A stretch of DNA of 38,955 bases from an uncultured Muribaculaceae bacterium (GCA_910579035.1 CAJTSR010000025.1:1-38955); one strand, 5' to 3'. Numbered from the stretch's first letter, positions 15,845 through 25,081 are shown. Program-made: numbers and translations. The notes: generated from the sequence alone by a model not told the origin.

Positions 15845-18748
15845 ATGAACAAAGGTTTCCTGAAAATCGCACTGCTCTCTGCCGTGTGTGCTTCAATGCC
15901 GGCATCGTTCACTTCTTGTAAGGACTACGATGACGACATCAATAACCTGCAAACCCAGATCGACAACATCAAAATCGATCTGAAAAAACTGCAGGAGAAA
16001 ATCGACGCCGGTGCGGTAATTACAGGCGTGGAAAAGACCGCCGAAGGCATCGTGATAAAGCTTTCGGACGGTAAATCGTACACAGTAACCAACGGTAAGG
16101 ACGGCGAAGCCGGTGCTGCCGGTAAAGATGCTGCCGTATGGACCATCGGCGCAGACGGCTACTGGTACAAAGACAACGTAAAAACCGACTACAAGGCAAT
16201 TGGCGCTCAGGGCGAGCAAGGCCCCGCCGGACCTGCCGGACCCCAGGGTCCCCAGGGCGAACAGGGCGAGCAGGGTCCTGCAGGCGCTACCGGCGCAACT
16301 GGCAACTACTACAAGCCCAACGCAAACGGATTCTTCGACCTCTACGATTCAACGGGCAAACTTATCGACGACAACACCGGCATCCGCTGGCGTGCTGAAG
16401 ACAGTGGCTTAACAGCTGTATACAACGGCAACAAGCTCACTTTCTACGGTGTAGACGGCGCAGAGGAAGGCAAGGTTGAAATCAACCTCGGCGAAGCTGT
16501 AGGTTCGCTCGCATTCATTCCTACCAACATCACCGACTTCGGCTATCCCACAACCGACTCGCCCTTCTACTACTTCGGCACATATTATGCTGAGGGTAAC
16601 GCCAACGCCCAGGCTAACGGCAAGTTCAAGAATCTTCCTGAAAAGGCAGAATCGTGGAGCAAGTCGAACCTCGTGACTCTCGAATACCGAATCAACCCGC
16701 AGAACGCATACACCACCGGCGCAGTGTACTCGTACATAAACCGCGACGTGAACGTATCGCGCGCCACAAACGACAGAGAAACTCTTCTTTACGTTTACGG
16801 CACTCCCGAAGCGGCTTCCGGCAAGGTATCCGTAAAATCGTACATCAATCCTTACGCTCTGGCAAAGAACGCACAGGAAAGCCTCGCAGCTCTTCAGATC
16901 TGGAGCGGAACAACTCCCACAACATCTGACTACGTGGCTGTGGACGCTTCCGCAATCAGCGCTCTCATAGTAGATCCCAAGGAACACAAGCCTTACTATA
17001 CCCGTACTTATGCCATCACCGACAAGTACACTGCCGCTGTTAGCGAATACATTCAGAAAGACTGCCCCCTCACCGCAGCCGCCAATGTGAAAGTACAGTT
17101 CGACGGCGCAGGCGTAAGCGTGCCCTCTCTGGTAGAACTTTGGTGCCAGACGCTCAGCAAGAAAGTGGCCGAACTTGGCTTCGAAGGTATCAGCTTCGAG
17201 TACACACTTCCCTCGGAATATCTTTCGAACGATGCCCAGAAGACCAACCAGCAGTGGTTCGCCGAACTTACCGCTGACAACGTGCTCAAGGTAAACACCA
17301 CCAACCTCGGCTCTGAAGCTCCCACTCAGGCTATCGGCCGCACACCGGTGGTACGCGTTGACGCATTCGTTGCCGACAACGCTAACTCCGAAAGCAAATT
17401 CATGGTAGCTTCTACCTATATCAAGTTTGAATTTGCCGACGACACCACTGTTGATCCCGAAGAACCCAAGGCTCCTATAACCGTAGGCGATCTTGAGGAA
17501 CAGTTCTACGGCTACAGCACACTGCCCGCACCCAACGCTCCCAAACTTGTAGGACAGCTCGACTGGCAGGCCGTGAACAACCTGATCTACGGTTCGCAGC
17601 ACCTCACCTCCACATCTTTCTGGACCGCATACGAAAGCACCTACGCTGTAACTGTGCAGACCAAGGACAAGACAGGTAAGGAAATCTACATCAACCAGAA
17701 CGGTGCAAAGGGTGAAACCGGAACAGTAGGCACTCCTTTCGTATCTCAGAACCTTGCAGCTAACGGTATAATCTGCGACATTCTGTTCGGTAGCGCCGGC
17801 ACTACCACATCGAACATCGCCTTCAAGGTTGACAACCGTGTTCGCACCGACCTCACTTATATGGATCAGGGCAATGGTGCCAAGTACACCGTGACAATCA
17901 CCCTCAAGAGCAAGGACACCCTCAAGAATCCTGACATCATTATTGAACAGGTATTCGACGTTGACATGGACTACAAGCCCTACAACCTCAACGAATATCG
18001 CCAGATCGGCAACACCAACAGCGTATCCACCCTCGGCGAAGTTGTAAACAACCAGTGGGAACTCCAGCTCCAGATCGCGCAGGTATTCGAAATGAAGAAC
18101 GGCAAGTCGATTCTCGAATACTATGCTGACGCAGCAAACATCAACGCTACTCCGGCAATAGAATTCAGCTTCGTTGATGCCAAGCACGACGGTATCGAGT
18201 TTGCCAACAACCTCGTATACCTCGACGAGCCTCTCACTACTGAAGAAAAGATTGCCAACATGCAGTACACTGTTGCTCTTGTCAACACTGAAATGCTCAC
18301 CAATCCGTTCGACATCGTGTTCAAGAACCCGTTCGTGGCTGCCAAGTCGTACGCAGGCCTGACACTGGCAGGTAACAAGATCGGCGGAGCTTCTGTGAAT
18401 GTTGCCACCCAGGTACTTGTCAACGCTGCAAGCGACGGCGAAGCTATCGTAAAATGGAGCACTACCGCAGGTGCTCCCGCGCTCACCGCACTCGCTACAG
18501 GCACCTACAAAGTATCTACCTTCACCGTGGCTTACGAGTTCGTTGAAGATGAGGCATACACCAAGTTCGCAGGCCAGCTCGCCGATCCCGACCAGCTCAC
18601 ACTTGCTAACGGTGTAGTAACATACGACGGCGCAGGCGTAATCCTCCAGAAGGGTGTCACCCTCAAGGTTAAGGCCACCGTTACCTTCCCCGACCTCTCC
18701 GAGGTAACAATGGAAATACCTGTAACCATCGCAGCAAGCGCTAAATAA
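15845..18748 (+). CDS. Collagen-like surface lipoprotein with DUF4988-type N-terminal region
   Basis: The 967-residue protein starts at the ATG at 15845; a TTG nine bases upstream is less likely. The signal peptide ends in a lipobox at Cys25 (SFTSC). It is followed by KDYDDD, an acidic motif of the type that exports lipoproteins to the Bacteroidetes cell surface. A short coiled coil (about 31-57, heptads of NNLQTQIDNIKIDLKKLQ) leads into a DUF4988-like segment (IVIKLSDGKSYTVTNGKDG, then WTIGADGYWYKDN). Then come twelve collagen-like Gly-X-Y triplets (about 120-155). The remaining 800 residues are beta-rich and repetitive in composition, without enzymatic motifs I recognise. A trimeric stalk with a large binding head is plausible. 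A strong terminator follows. Codon choice is very even, hinting at high expression. Confidence 0.82.
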   Translation: MNKGFLKIALLSAVCASMPASFTSCKDYDDDINNLQTQIDNIKIDLKKLQEKIDAGAVITGVEKTAEGIVIKLSDGKSYTVTNGKDGEAGAAGKDAAVWTIGADGYWYKDNVKTDYKAIGAQGEQGPAGPAGPQGPQGEQGEQGPAGATGATGNYYKPNANGFFDLYDSTGKLIDDNTGIRWRAEDSGLTAVYNGNKLTFYGVDGAEEGKVEINLGEAVGSLAFIPTNITDFGYPTTDSPFYYFGTYYAEGNANAQANGKFKNLPEKAESWSKSNLVTLEYRINPQNAYTTGAVYSYINRDVNVSRATNDRETLLYVYGTPEAASGKVSVKSYINPYALAKNAQESLAALQIWSGTTPTTSDYVAVDASAISALIVDPKEHKPYYTRTYAITDKYTAAVSEYIQKDCPLTAAANVKVQFDGAGVSVPSLVELWCQTLSKKVAELGFEGISFEYTLPSEYLSNDAQKTNQQWFAELTADNVLKVNTTNLGSEAPTQAIGRTPVVRVDAFVADNANSESKFMVASTYIKFEFADDTTVDPEEPKAPITVGDLEEQFYGYSTLPAPNAPKLVGQLDWQAVNNLIYGSQHLTSTSFWTAYESTYAVTVQTKDKTGKEIYINQNGAKGETGTVGTPFVSQNLAANGIICDILFGSAGTTTSNIAFKVDNRVRTDLTYMDQGNGAKYTVTITLKSKDTLKNPDIIIEQVFDVDMDYKPYNLNEYRQIGNTNSVSTLGEVVNNQWELQLQIAQVFEMKNGKSILEYYADAANINATPAIEFSFVDAKHDGIEFANNLVYLDEPLTTEEKIANMQYTVALVNTEMLTNPFDIVFKNPFVAAKSYAGLTLAGNKIGGASVNVATQVLVNAASDGEAIVKWSTTAGAPALTALATGTYKVSTFTVAYEFVEDEAYTKFAGQLADPDQLTLANGVVTYDGAGVILQKGVTLKVKATVTFPDLSEVTMEIPVTIAASAK

Positions 18749-18828
18749 TACAGAATCTGACTGATATTCAATAAAAATCGGCGCTAATAACTTTTGACCG
18801 ATAGTACTTAGTACTCGACCTTGATTGA

Positions 18829-18866
18829 GAATCCGGGAACCGCGAAGGTTGCCGGATTCTTTTTTA
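18829..18866 (+). terminator. Intrinsic terminator after the lipoprotein gene
   Basis: GAATCCGG (18829-18836) pairs with CCGGATTC (18852-18859), followed by TTTTTTT. It lies 80 nt after the stop. Confidence 0.85.
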
Positions 18867-18935
18867 TTACCGCTTGTAAATAGGGTGTTAACTTATTATA
18901 ACCATAGTGCAAAGGCCTTTTCGGATATTTTTCCG

Positions 18936-18943
18936 TATTTTTG
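18936..18943 (+). promoter_or_regulatory. Promoter -7 element for the aguA-aguB operon
   Basis: TATTTTTG lies 38 nt before the ATG at 18982. No clear -33 element. Confidence 0.5.
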
Positions 18944-18981
18944 GCGCCGATTAGAAATCACATTATCCCTCCTTGACACAC

Positions 18982-19221
18982 ATGGAAGACATTGAAGATT
19001 TTTTTATCTCGATAATAAAGCAAAGTCACAGCGCCGACCTTGCAGAGGCCGAATTCAAACGAGCCTTGATCGACGACGAGGAGCTTCGCCGCCGATACAA
19101 GGAATACTGCCGCGAAGTAGGTAGCACCGAACGCGACGGTTTTATGGATTTCTGCGAAGAATATATGGCCGGGCAGGACGAGGTATGGGACGCTCTTAGC
19201 GACTACGACAATCAGGAATGA
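18982..19221 (+). CDS. Small acidic protein encoded ahead of agmatine deiminase
   Basis: This is a 79-residue soluble protein, starting at the ATG at 18982 rather than the TTG at 18973. It is highly charged and helical (MEDIEDFFISIIKQ, AEAEFKRALIDDEELRRRY, ending ALSDYDNQE), with two cysteines and no TM or signal. Its stop overlaps the aguA start by 4 nt (ATGA), so the two are coupled. I do not recognise a function. It could be a partner of the deiminase or simply a co-transcribed conserved small protein. Confidence 0.75.
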   Translation: MEDIEDFFISIIKQSHSADLAEAEFKRALIDDEELRRRYKEYCREVGSTERDGFMDFCEEYMAGQDEVWDALSDYDNQE

Positions 19222-20285
19222 GTACCGGACAAAACAATAAACTAAGGCTTCCCGCAGAGTGGGAACCTGTCGATGCCGTGCTTATGGCATGGCCGCACGG
19301 CAATACAGACTGGGCTTACATGCTCGACGAAGTGCGCCAAACATACATAGCCATAATCAGCGCCATATCGGAGCGTGCAAAGGTAGTACTCATCGGGCCG
19401 GAACTTCCCGACGACAGCGTGTTCCCTCCCGAATGCCGCACCGAAAACATAATCAGGCTCGCTATGCCGACCAACGACACGTGGACCCGCGACTACGGTC
19501 CGCTGACGGTGGCGGACGGTGAGGGAAAACTCACTTTCCGTGACTACATATTCAACGGCTGGGGGCAAAAATTCGCGTCGAACCACGACAATATGACCAC
19601 GGCAAGACTGCACACCGAGCTGCTCGACGGCAACTACAGCAACGAGCTTGACTTCGTACTCGAAGGAGGTTCGATAGAAAGCGACGGCAACGGCCTGATA
19701 CTTACCACTGCGACCTGTCTGCTTGCGCCAAACCGCAACGACAAGACCGACCAATACGGCATTGAAACACGGCTTATGCAGGATTTCGGCGCACGCAAAG
19801 TATTATGGCTTAAACACGGACAACTTGCAGGCGACGACACAGACGGGCACGTGGACACGCTCGCACGCCTAGCACCTCCGGGCGATGTGATATTCTATAC
19901 AGGCTGCAGTGACCCCGACGACGAGCACTATGCCGAGCTGTGCGCAATGCGCAGCGAGCTTGAAAGCTTCACCACCGTTCACGGCACACCGTTCAACCTC
20001 GTGGAGCTTCCCCTGCCCGACCCCGTGTACGACCCCGAAGACGGCTCGAGGCTGCCGGCCACGTATGCCAACTTTCTGATAGTAAACGGCGCAGTATTGC
20101 TTCCGACATACGGACAACCGATGAAGGATATGATGGCCGAACAGCTCATACAGACCGCTATGCCCGAATACGAGATTATAACGATAGACTGCAAAAGCCT
20201 CGTAAGGCAGCACGGCTCGCTCCACTGCGCCACTATGCAGCTGCCGGTAGGAGCATTAAGAGAGTGTTTGAATTCAACGTATTAA
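19218..20285 (+). CDS. aguA: Agmatine deiminase
   Basis: It converts agmatine to N-carbamoylputrescine plus ammonia. The 355-residue protein has the family blocks RLPAEWEPVDAVLMAWPH, TNDTWTRDYGPL, FVLEGGSIESDGNG, GHVDTLARLAP and HGSLHCATMQLP, with the catalytic cysteine C337 and the Asp/His residues of the guanidino-group-modifying fold. It is coupled to the small gene before it, and aguB follows after 7 nt, so putrescine production is encoded as a unit. Its last nine residues (LRECLNSTY) are encoded by a repeat-element end (20259-20278), so the original C-terminus may have differed. Confidence 0.95.
   Translation: MSTGQNNKLRLPAEWEPVDAVLMAWPHGNTDWAYMLDEVRQTYIAIISAISERAKVVLIGPELPDDSVFPPECRTENIIRLAMPTNDTWTRDYGPLTVADGEGKLTFRDYIFNGWGQKFASNHDNMTTARLHTELLDGNYSNELDFVLEGGSIESDGNGLILTTATCLLAPNRNDKTDQYGIETRLMQDFGARKVLWLKHGQLAGDDTDGHVDTLARLAPPGDVIFYTGCSDPDDEHYAELCAMRSELESFTTVHGTPFNLVELPLPDPVYDPEDGSRLPATYANFLIVNGAVLLPTYGQPMKDMMAEQLIQTAMPEYEIITIDCKSLVRQHGSLHCATMQLPVGALRECLNSTY
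20259..20278 (+). repeat. Solo end of the palindromic family, element C, inside the aguA 3' end
   Basis: AGAGAGTGTTTGAATTCAAC differs by one base from both ends of element D (AGAGAGTGTTTGAATTTAAC). No inverted partner is found before aguB starts at 20293, so only one arm is present. It supplies codons 348-353 of aguA. Confidence 0.65.
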
Positions 20286-20292
20286 CATAGAA

Positions 20293-21168
20293 ATGAAAAT
20301 AGGCATCATACAGCGCGCCGCGGCTGAAACGGCGGAAGAAAATCGCAACGCCATAGCGCTCGAGGCACGCCGCCTCGCTGCCGGTGGCGCCCGGCTGATA
20401 GTAAATCAGGAACTTCACGACTCCTTTTATTTCTGCCAGACAGAAGATGTCGAGAAGTGCGGCCTCGCCGTAGCCATACCGGGCGAGGCAACCGAGTTCT
20501 ACAGCAAACTTGCCGCAGAAACAAAATGTGTGATAGTGACGTCGCTTTTCGAGCGCCGCGCGCCGGGTCTGTACCACAATACCGCCGTGGTCTTCGACTC
20601 TGACGGCTCAATTGCAGGCAAATACCGAAAAATGCACATACCCGACGACCCCGCCTACTACGAAAAGTTCTATTTCACACCGGGCGATCTCGGCTTCGAG
20701 CCTGTCGACACGAGCCTTGGCCGCCTCGGCGTGCTTGTGTGCTGGGATCAATGGTATCCCGAGGCAGCGCGACTGATGGCTCTCAGAGGAGCCGAAATGC
20801 TCATATACCCTACCGCCATAGGCTGGGAAAGCAGCGACAGCGAGGCAGAAAAAGAACGACAGCGCGATGCGTGGACCACCATACAGCGGGCTCATGCCGT
20901 TGCCAACGGCATTCCGGTGGTCACAGTGAACCGCGTGGGGCACGAGCCGGACCCGTCGGGCGCGACAGGGGGCATACAGTTCTGGGGCTCAAGCTTCGTG
21001 GCAGGTCCGCAAGGCGAATTCCTCCACCGCTCCCCTGCCGACAAGGCTGAGTCTGCCATTGTGGAAATCGATATGGAACGCTCGGAGAATGTGCGCCGCT
21101 GGTGGCCATTCCTGCGCGACCGACGCATTGACGCTTTCGGAGGGCTTACCAGCCGCTTTCTCGACTGA
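20293..21168 (+). CDS. aguB: N-carbamoylputrescine amidase
   Basis: It hydrolyses N-carbamoylputrescine to putrescine, CO2 and ammonia, completing the agmatine route. The 291-residue nitrilase-superfamily enzyme shows the catalytic triad E40 (VNQELHDS), K113 (GKYRKMHIP) and C150 (VLVCWDQWYP). It also has the specificity region YYEKFYFTPGD and the C-terminal FLRDRRIDAFGGL. The length and start are normal for the family. It lies 7 nt after aguA in the same operon. The last base of its TGA is the first base of element D. Confidence 0.95.
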   Translation: MKIGIIQRAAAETAEENRNAIALEARRLAAGGARLIVNQELHDSFYFCQTEDVEKCGLAVAIPGEATEFYSKLAAETKCVIVTSLFERRAPGLYHNTAVVFDSDGSIAGKYRKMHIPDDPAYYEKFYFTPGDLGFEPVDTSLGRLGVLVCWDQWYPEAARLMALRGAEMLIYPTAIGWESSDSEAEKERQRDAWTTIQRAHAVANGIPVVTVNRVGHEPDPSGATGGIQFWGSSFVAGPQGEFLHRSPADKAESAIVEIDMERSENVRRWWPFLRDRRIDAFGGLTSRFLD

Positions 21169-21361
21169 GAGAGTGTTTGAATTTAACACATAGGCATTAA
21201 ACAAGTGGTAATGAATCATTTCAAATATATTTTGAGGTCTTTTCGGGTGCTTTTCGCCGAGTTTTGTCGGTCGCGATGCCCGCATCGCTCCCTCCGCGAC
21301 TCGCAAAAATCCCTCCGAAAATCCTCTCAATATATATTTGAGTTAAATTCAAACACTCTCT
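21168..21361. repeat. Long imperfect palindrome, element D (194 bp)
   Basis: The ends are a perfect 20-bp inverted repeat, AGAGAGTGTTTGAATTTAAC at 21168-21187 and its complement at 21342-21361. The arms stay complementary inwards: CAAATATAT against ATATATTTG, and TTTTCGG against CCGAAAA. The centre is GCGATGCCCGCATCGC. It starts on the last base of the aguB stop and ends 31 bp before the lptD promoter, so it may also insulate the two units. It shares ends with elements A, B and C. Confidence 0.8.
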
Positions 21362-21391
21362 GAGAATATGCTATGGTAACGGATTTTTCCG

Positions 21392-21400
21392 TAACTTTGC
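21392..21400 (+). promoter_or_regulatory. Promoter -7 element for lptD
   Basis: TAACTTTGC matches the consensus. The start site should fall near 21406, which leaves the TTG at 21425 as the first in-frame start candidate. Confidence 0.6.
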
Positions 21401-21424
21401 AATTCAATAAACAGGAATAAGCCG

Positions 21425-24178
21425 TTGCGACGTCTATTAATATATCTTTTCGTAATCATCACAGCCACGTGCTTCTTTTCAGGCCGCGGCTCAACCTCGC
21501 CCCAAAGCGACATTCCCGACAGCCCGTATCTTGAAATACCGGCTGTGCTTGACGCGTTGCCAACAGACAGCGACTCGGTACTCGCTATCCCGGCCGACCC
21601 GTCAAAAGCCATCGACTCCGCCGTGGCCTCTAACAAGGCTTCGCGAATGCGCTATGTCAAGTCCGACCTTGACGCCCCGGTAGTTTTCTCGTCGAGCGAC
21701 TCAATGCTTATCATTCGGCGCGACTCGGCATTTATGTACGGCTCAGGCTCGGTGACATACGGCGACATCAAGCTTGATGCCGCACAGATAGAGATGAACC
21801 TCCGCGACAACACCGTCTACGCCGTAGGCCGCGAAGACTCGCTCGGCGAGCTGACCGGCAAACCGGTATTCAGCGAAGGAGGCACCGAGTACGAGGCCAA
21901 AACGATGCACTACAACTTCAAGAACGAAAAGGGATACATACAGAACGTTGTAACACAGCAGGGCGAAGGCTACCTCACAGGAGGCCGCACAAAAAAGGAC
22001 TCTACCGACGCTTTCTATATAGCCGACGGAAAGTACACGACCTGCGACCAGCACGACGACCCGCACTTCTACTTCCAGCTCACCAAGGCCAAAGTGCGCC
22101 CCGGCAAAAACATAGTGTTCGGCCCTGCATATATGGTGCTCGCCGGGCTGCCGCTTCCTTTGGCTGTGCCGTTCGGCTACTTCCCATTTACCGACAAATA
22201 TGCTTCGGGCATCATCGTGCCGACATTCGGCGACGACTATAACCGTGGCTTCTACCTGCGCGACGGCGGCTACTATTTCGCCATAAACGACAATATCGAC
22301 CTTGCACTCACCGGCGAGATATACACCAAGGGGTCTTGGGGTATCAATGCCCGTTCAAGCTACACCAAGCGGTACAAGTACAACGGTAATTTCAACCTGA
22401 GCTATCTCAAAACCATACTGGGCGAGAAAGGTTCTCCCGACTATTCGGCGCAGACCAACTTCCAGATTATATGGAGCCACAGTCAGGATTCCAAGGCCAA
22501 CCCGAATATGTCGCTGTCGGCGAGCGTGAACTTCACCACGTCGGGCTACACGCGCAACGACCTGAACTCATATTACTCGCCATCGTTCACAGAGAACACC
22601 AAAAGTTCGACCATAAATATGACATACCGTTTCCCCGGCACGAAATGGAGTATGTCGACAACTATGAACGTGGCCCAGCGAACGCAGGACTCTACCCTCG
22701 CCGTGTCTTTTCCGAACCTTACTGTCACACTGTCGCAAGTATACCCGTTCAAGCGCAAAAAGGCGATAGGAGCCGAAAAATGGTACGAGCGCATAAAGTT
22801 GTCATATACCGGTCTTCTGCAGAACTCCCTTACAGCAAAACAGGACGAGTTTTTCAAGAAAAGTCTGGTGAAAGACTGGCGCAACGGCATGAAGCACACC
22901 ATACCTATTTCTGCGACATTCAATGTTTTCAACTACATAAACATCACTCCGTCGATAAATCTTACCGACCGTATGTACACCACGCGCGTTGACCGCTCAT
23001 GGGATGCCGAACGCAACATCGAGCTGATGGACACCGCCTACAACTTCTATAATGTCTGGGACTTCTCGGCATCGGTATCGCTCGACACAAAGGTATACGG
23101 ATTTTTCCAGCCTCTTGGCTTCCTTGGCAAAAAAGTGAAGATGATTCGCCACGTAATGACTCCCTCGATATCATTCAGCGGTAACCCTGACTTCTCGTCG
23201 GGCTTCTTCGGATACTACGGCCAATACACCTACACAGACACCCGAGGGCAGGAACAGATGAAGAAATACAGCCGATTCCCCAACGCCCTATTCGGCGTGC
23301 CCGGACAGGGCAAATCGGGAACGGTGTCATTCTCGCTTGCCAATAACCTCGAAATGAAAGTGAAAAGCGACAAAGACTCTATCGGGGAAAAGAAAATATC
23401 GCTGATCGAAAACCTGAACATTCAGGAAAGCTACAACTTTGCAGCCGACTCCCTGCGATGGAGCGATCTATCAACCTCTATTCTGCTCCGACTCACCAAA
23501 GGCTTCAACCTCAATCTCTCAGCAACGTGGGATCTCTACACCTACGGGCTTACGCCGTCGGGTACGCCTGTGAAGCTTGACAAGCTCAGAATCGCATCAG
23601 GCAAAGGTCTTGGACGACTGATGCGAACAGGCACGTCATTCTCCTACACTTTCAACAACGACACGTTCAAGAAGAAAAAGAAAAACGACAAACCTGGAAA
23701 CGACAACAGCGAAGCGGAGGATTTCTCCAGCGGAGGCGCTATGCAGGACCGCAACCGACGCGACGAGGAAAACGGCGACAACAGCACCGACTTCAGCCCG
23801 GACGGATATGCAAAATGGTCTTTTCCATGGAGCCTTACCTTCAATTACTCCGTAAACTACGGCTATGGGGCTTTCAACAAGCAGAAAATGGAGTTTGATG
23901 GCAAGATAACCCAGAACCTCTCGCTATCAGGCAACGTCAGGCCGACTCCGAACTGGAATTTCTCGTTCTCGGCGTCATACAACTTCGATACCAAGAAGCT
24001 GGCATATATGAACTGTAACATATCGCGCGACCTGCACTGCTTCACAATGAGTGCAAGCTTTGTACCGGTAGGCCCGTACAAGAGCTACAATTTCCATATA
24101 GCCGTCAAATCGTCCATGCTCAGCGACTTAAAGTACGACAAGCGCTCGTCGTTGACAAACGGCATCGACTGGTATTGA
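21425..24178 (+). CDS. lptD: LPS-assembly outer-membrane protein LptD (Bacteroidetes type), TTG start
   Basis: LptD is the outer-membrane barrel that inserts LPS into the outer leaflet. The 917-residue protein has a signal peptide right after the start (RRLLIYLFVIITATCFFSG). An OstA-like beta-jellyroll follows (about 90-200, with GSGSVTYGDIKLDAAQIEMN and the CDQHDDPHFYFQ segment), then a barrel of long amphipathic strands with AVPFGYFPFTDKYASGIIVP and LRDGGYYFAIND. No ATG lies between the promoter and the signal peptide, and the next in-frame Met is about residue 75, so TTG initiation is well supported. The length is typical of Bacteroidetes LptD. A lysine/aspartate-rich low-complexity loop (about 750-795) is probably extracellular or periplasmic. 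Confidence 0.9.
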   Translation: MRRLLIYLFVIITATCFFSGRGSTSPQSDIPDSPYLEIPAVLDALPTDSDSVLAIPADPSKAIDSAVASNKASRMRYVKSDLDAPVVFSSSDSMLIIRRDSAFMYGSGSVTYGDIKLDAAQIEMNLRDNTVYAVGREDSLGELTGKPVFSEGGTEYEAKTMHYNFKNEKGYIQNVVTQQGEGYLTGGRTKKDSTDAFYIADGKYTTCDQHDDPHFYFQLTKAKVRPGKNIVFGPAYMVLAGLPLPLAVPFGYFPFTDKYASGIIVPTFGDDYNRGFYLRDGGYYFAINDNIDLALTGEIYTKGSWGINARSSYTKRYKYNGNFNLSYLKTILGEKGSPDYSAQTNFQIIWSHSQDSKANPNMSLSASVNFTTSGYTRNDLNSYYSPSFTENTKSSTINMTYRFPGTKWSMSTTMNVAQRTQDSTLAVSFPNLTVTLSQVYPFKRKKAIGAEKWYERIKLSYTGLLQNSLTAKQDEFFKKSLVKDWRNGMKHTIPISATFNVFNYINITPSINLTDRMYTTRVDRSWDAERNIELMDTAYNFYNVWDFSASVSLDTKVYGFFQPLGFLGKKVKMIRHVMTPSISFSGNPDFSSGFFGYYGQYTYTDTRGQEQMKKYSRFPNALFGVPGQGKSGTVSFSLANNLEMKVKSDKDSIGEKKISLIENLNIQESYNFAADSLRWSDLSTSILLRLTKGFNLNLSATWDLYTYGLTPSGTPVKLDKLRIASGKGLGRLMRTGTSFSYTFNNDTFKKKKKNDKPGNDNSEAEDFSSGGAMQDRNRRDEENGDNSTDFSPDGYAKWSFPWSLTFNYSVNYGYGAFNKQKMEFDGKITQNLSLSGNVRPTPNWNFSFSASYNFDTKKLAYMNCNISRDLHCFTMSASFVPVGPYKSYNFHIAVKSSMLSDLKYDKRSSLTNGIDWY

Positions 24179-24268
24179 TTTTTTTCTGAAAAAAAACACG
24201 CGCACAGGTGTAACATTTCCACAAAAAGTGTGTCATATATATACACTCTAATTACACACTATAAAAAC

Positions 24269-25060
24269 ATGAAACTTTACACCTTTCTACTCCTTGCCGC
24301 AGCTATGGTTGCGCCCACTGCTTCTGCCCGAAAAATCATTCCGAGCAACAAACTCGTAACAAAGACCGTGTCGGTAAGCTCTTTCGACGAGTTAGACGCC
24401 GGCTGGGCACATGTGATAGTCAATATCGGGCCGGCCACAGGCAAGGCAAAAATAACAGCACCCGACAACCTTATCGACGAGCTGATATTGGATAATTCCG
24501 GCTCAGAACTAACCATAAAATACCCTCGCGACATCAATATAAAAGGGGATTTCCGCACCACCGTGGAGCTTACCGTGCCCTCACTGAAAGAAATAGATGC
24601 CCGACTTAGCTCCAAAGTCGAAGTGCGCGGCAACCTCGAAACAGCCGGCGACCTTGACTTGACGGCCAGAACATCAGCCACGATACTTCTCGAAAAAGCA
24701 TCGGCGGGAAAAGAATGCGAGCTCGACGCCACCACATCGTCAAAAATAAGCGTGCAGGAACTCAAAGCCGGCGCCAAAACAGATATTAAAACAACGACGT
24801 CGGCAAGCGTAAAAATCGGCAAACTCACCTGCGGCGTGGTTGAAGCCACAGCAACCACAAGCTCCCACACGCTTGTAAAAGACGGCACTGCACAGTACGG
24901 CGAGTTCAAGGCCACCACATCAGGCAGCATCGACGCAGCCGGTCTTAGAATAAACTCAGGAAAAGCCGACGCAACCACTTCCGGCTCCATAAAGAGCAAA
25001 ATACAGGATTTGGTATCCATGACAAAGAGCACCGGCGGAAGCATATCGAACAACAAATAA
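24269..25060 (+). CDS. Exported DUF2807 (head GIN domain) protein
   Basis: This is a 263-residue protein from the ATG at 24269, chosen because the signal peptide MKLYTFLLLAAAMVAPTASA starts there (cleavage near residue 20). The mature part opens SVSSFDELDAGWAHVIVNIG, the start of the DUF2807 domain. It continues as a repeating parallel-beta pattern with many TTS steps (DATTSSKISV, IKTTTSASVKI, KATTSGSIDA, DATTSGSIKS), as in a right-handed beta-helix. Family members are annotated as putative adhesin-like or auto-transporter proteins; the real role is unknown. The gene stands alone with a terminator after it. Confidence 0.82.
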   Translation: MKLYTFLLLAAAMVAPTASARKIIPSNKLVTKTVSVSSFDELDAGWAHVIVNIGPATGKAKITAPDNLIDELILDNSGSELTIKYPRDINIKGDFRTTVELTVPSLKEIDARLSSKVEVRGNLETAGDLDLTARTSATILLEKASAGKECELDATTSSKISVQELKAGAKTDIKTTTSASVKIGKLTCGVVEATATTSSHTLVKDGTAQYGEFKATTSGSIDAAGLRINSGKADATTSGSIKSKIQDLVSMTKSTGGSISNNK

Positions 25061-25081
25061 AACAAATACGTTAATAACATA

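Noticed and set aside
16203..16310. Gly-X-Y region considered as a nucleotide tandem repeat or CRISPR-like array
   Set aside because: The periodicity is the 9-nt codon pattern of collagen-like triplets within an open frame; there are no spacers or repeats of CRISPR length.
16409..18187. Long minus-strand open frame (592 codons) opposite the collagen-like lipoprotein
   Set aside because: It mirrors a strongly biased plus-strand gene; the translation is valine/cysteine-rich with no recognisable domain.
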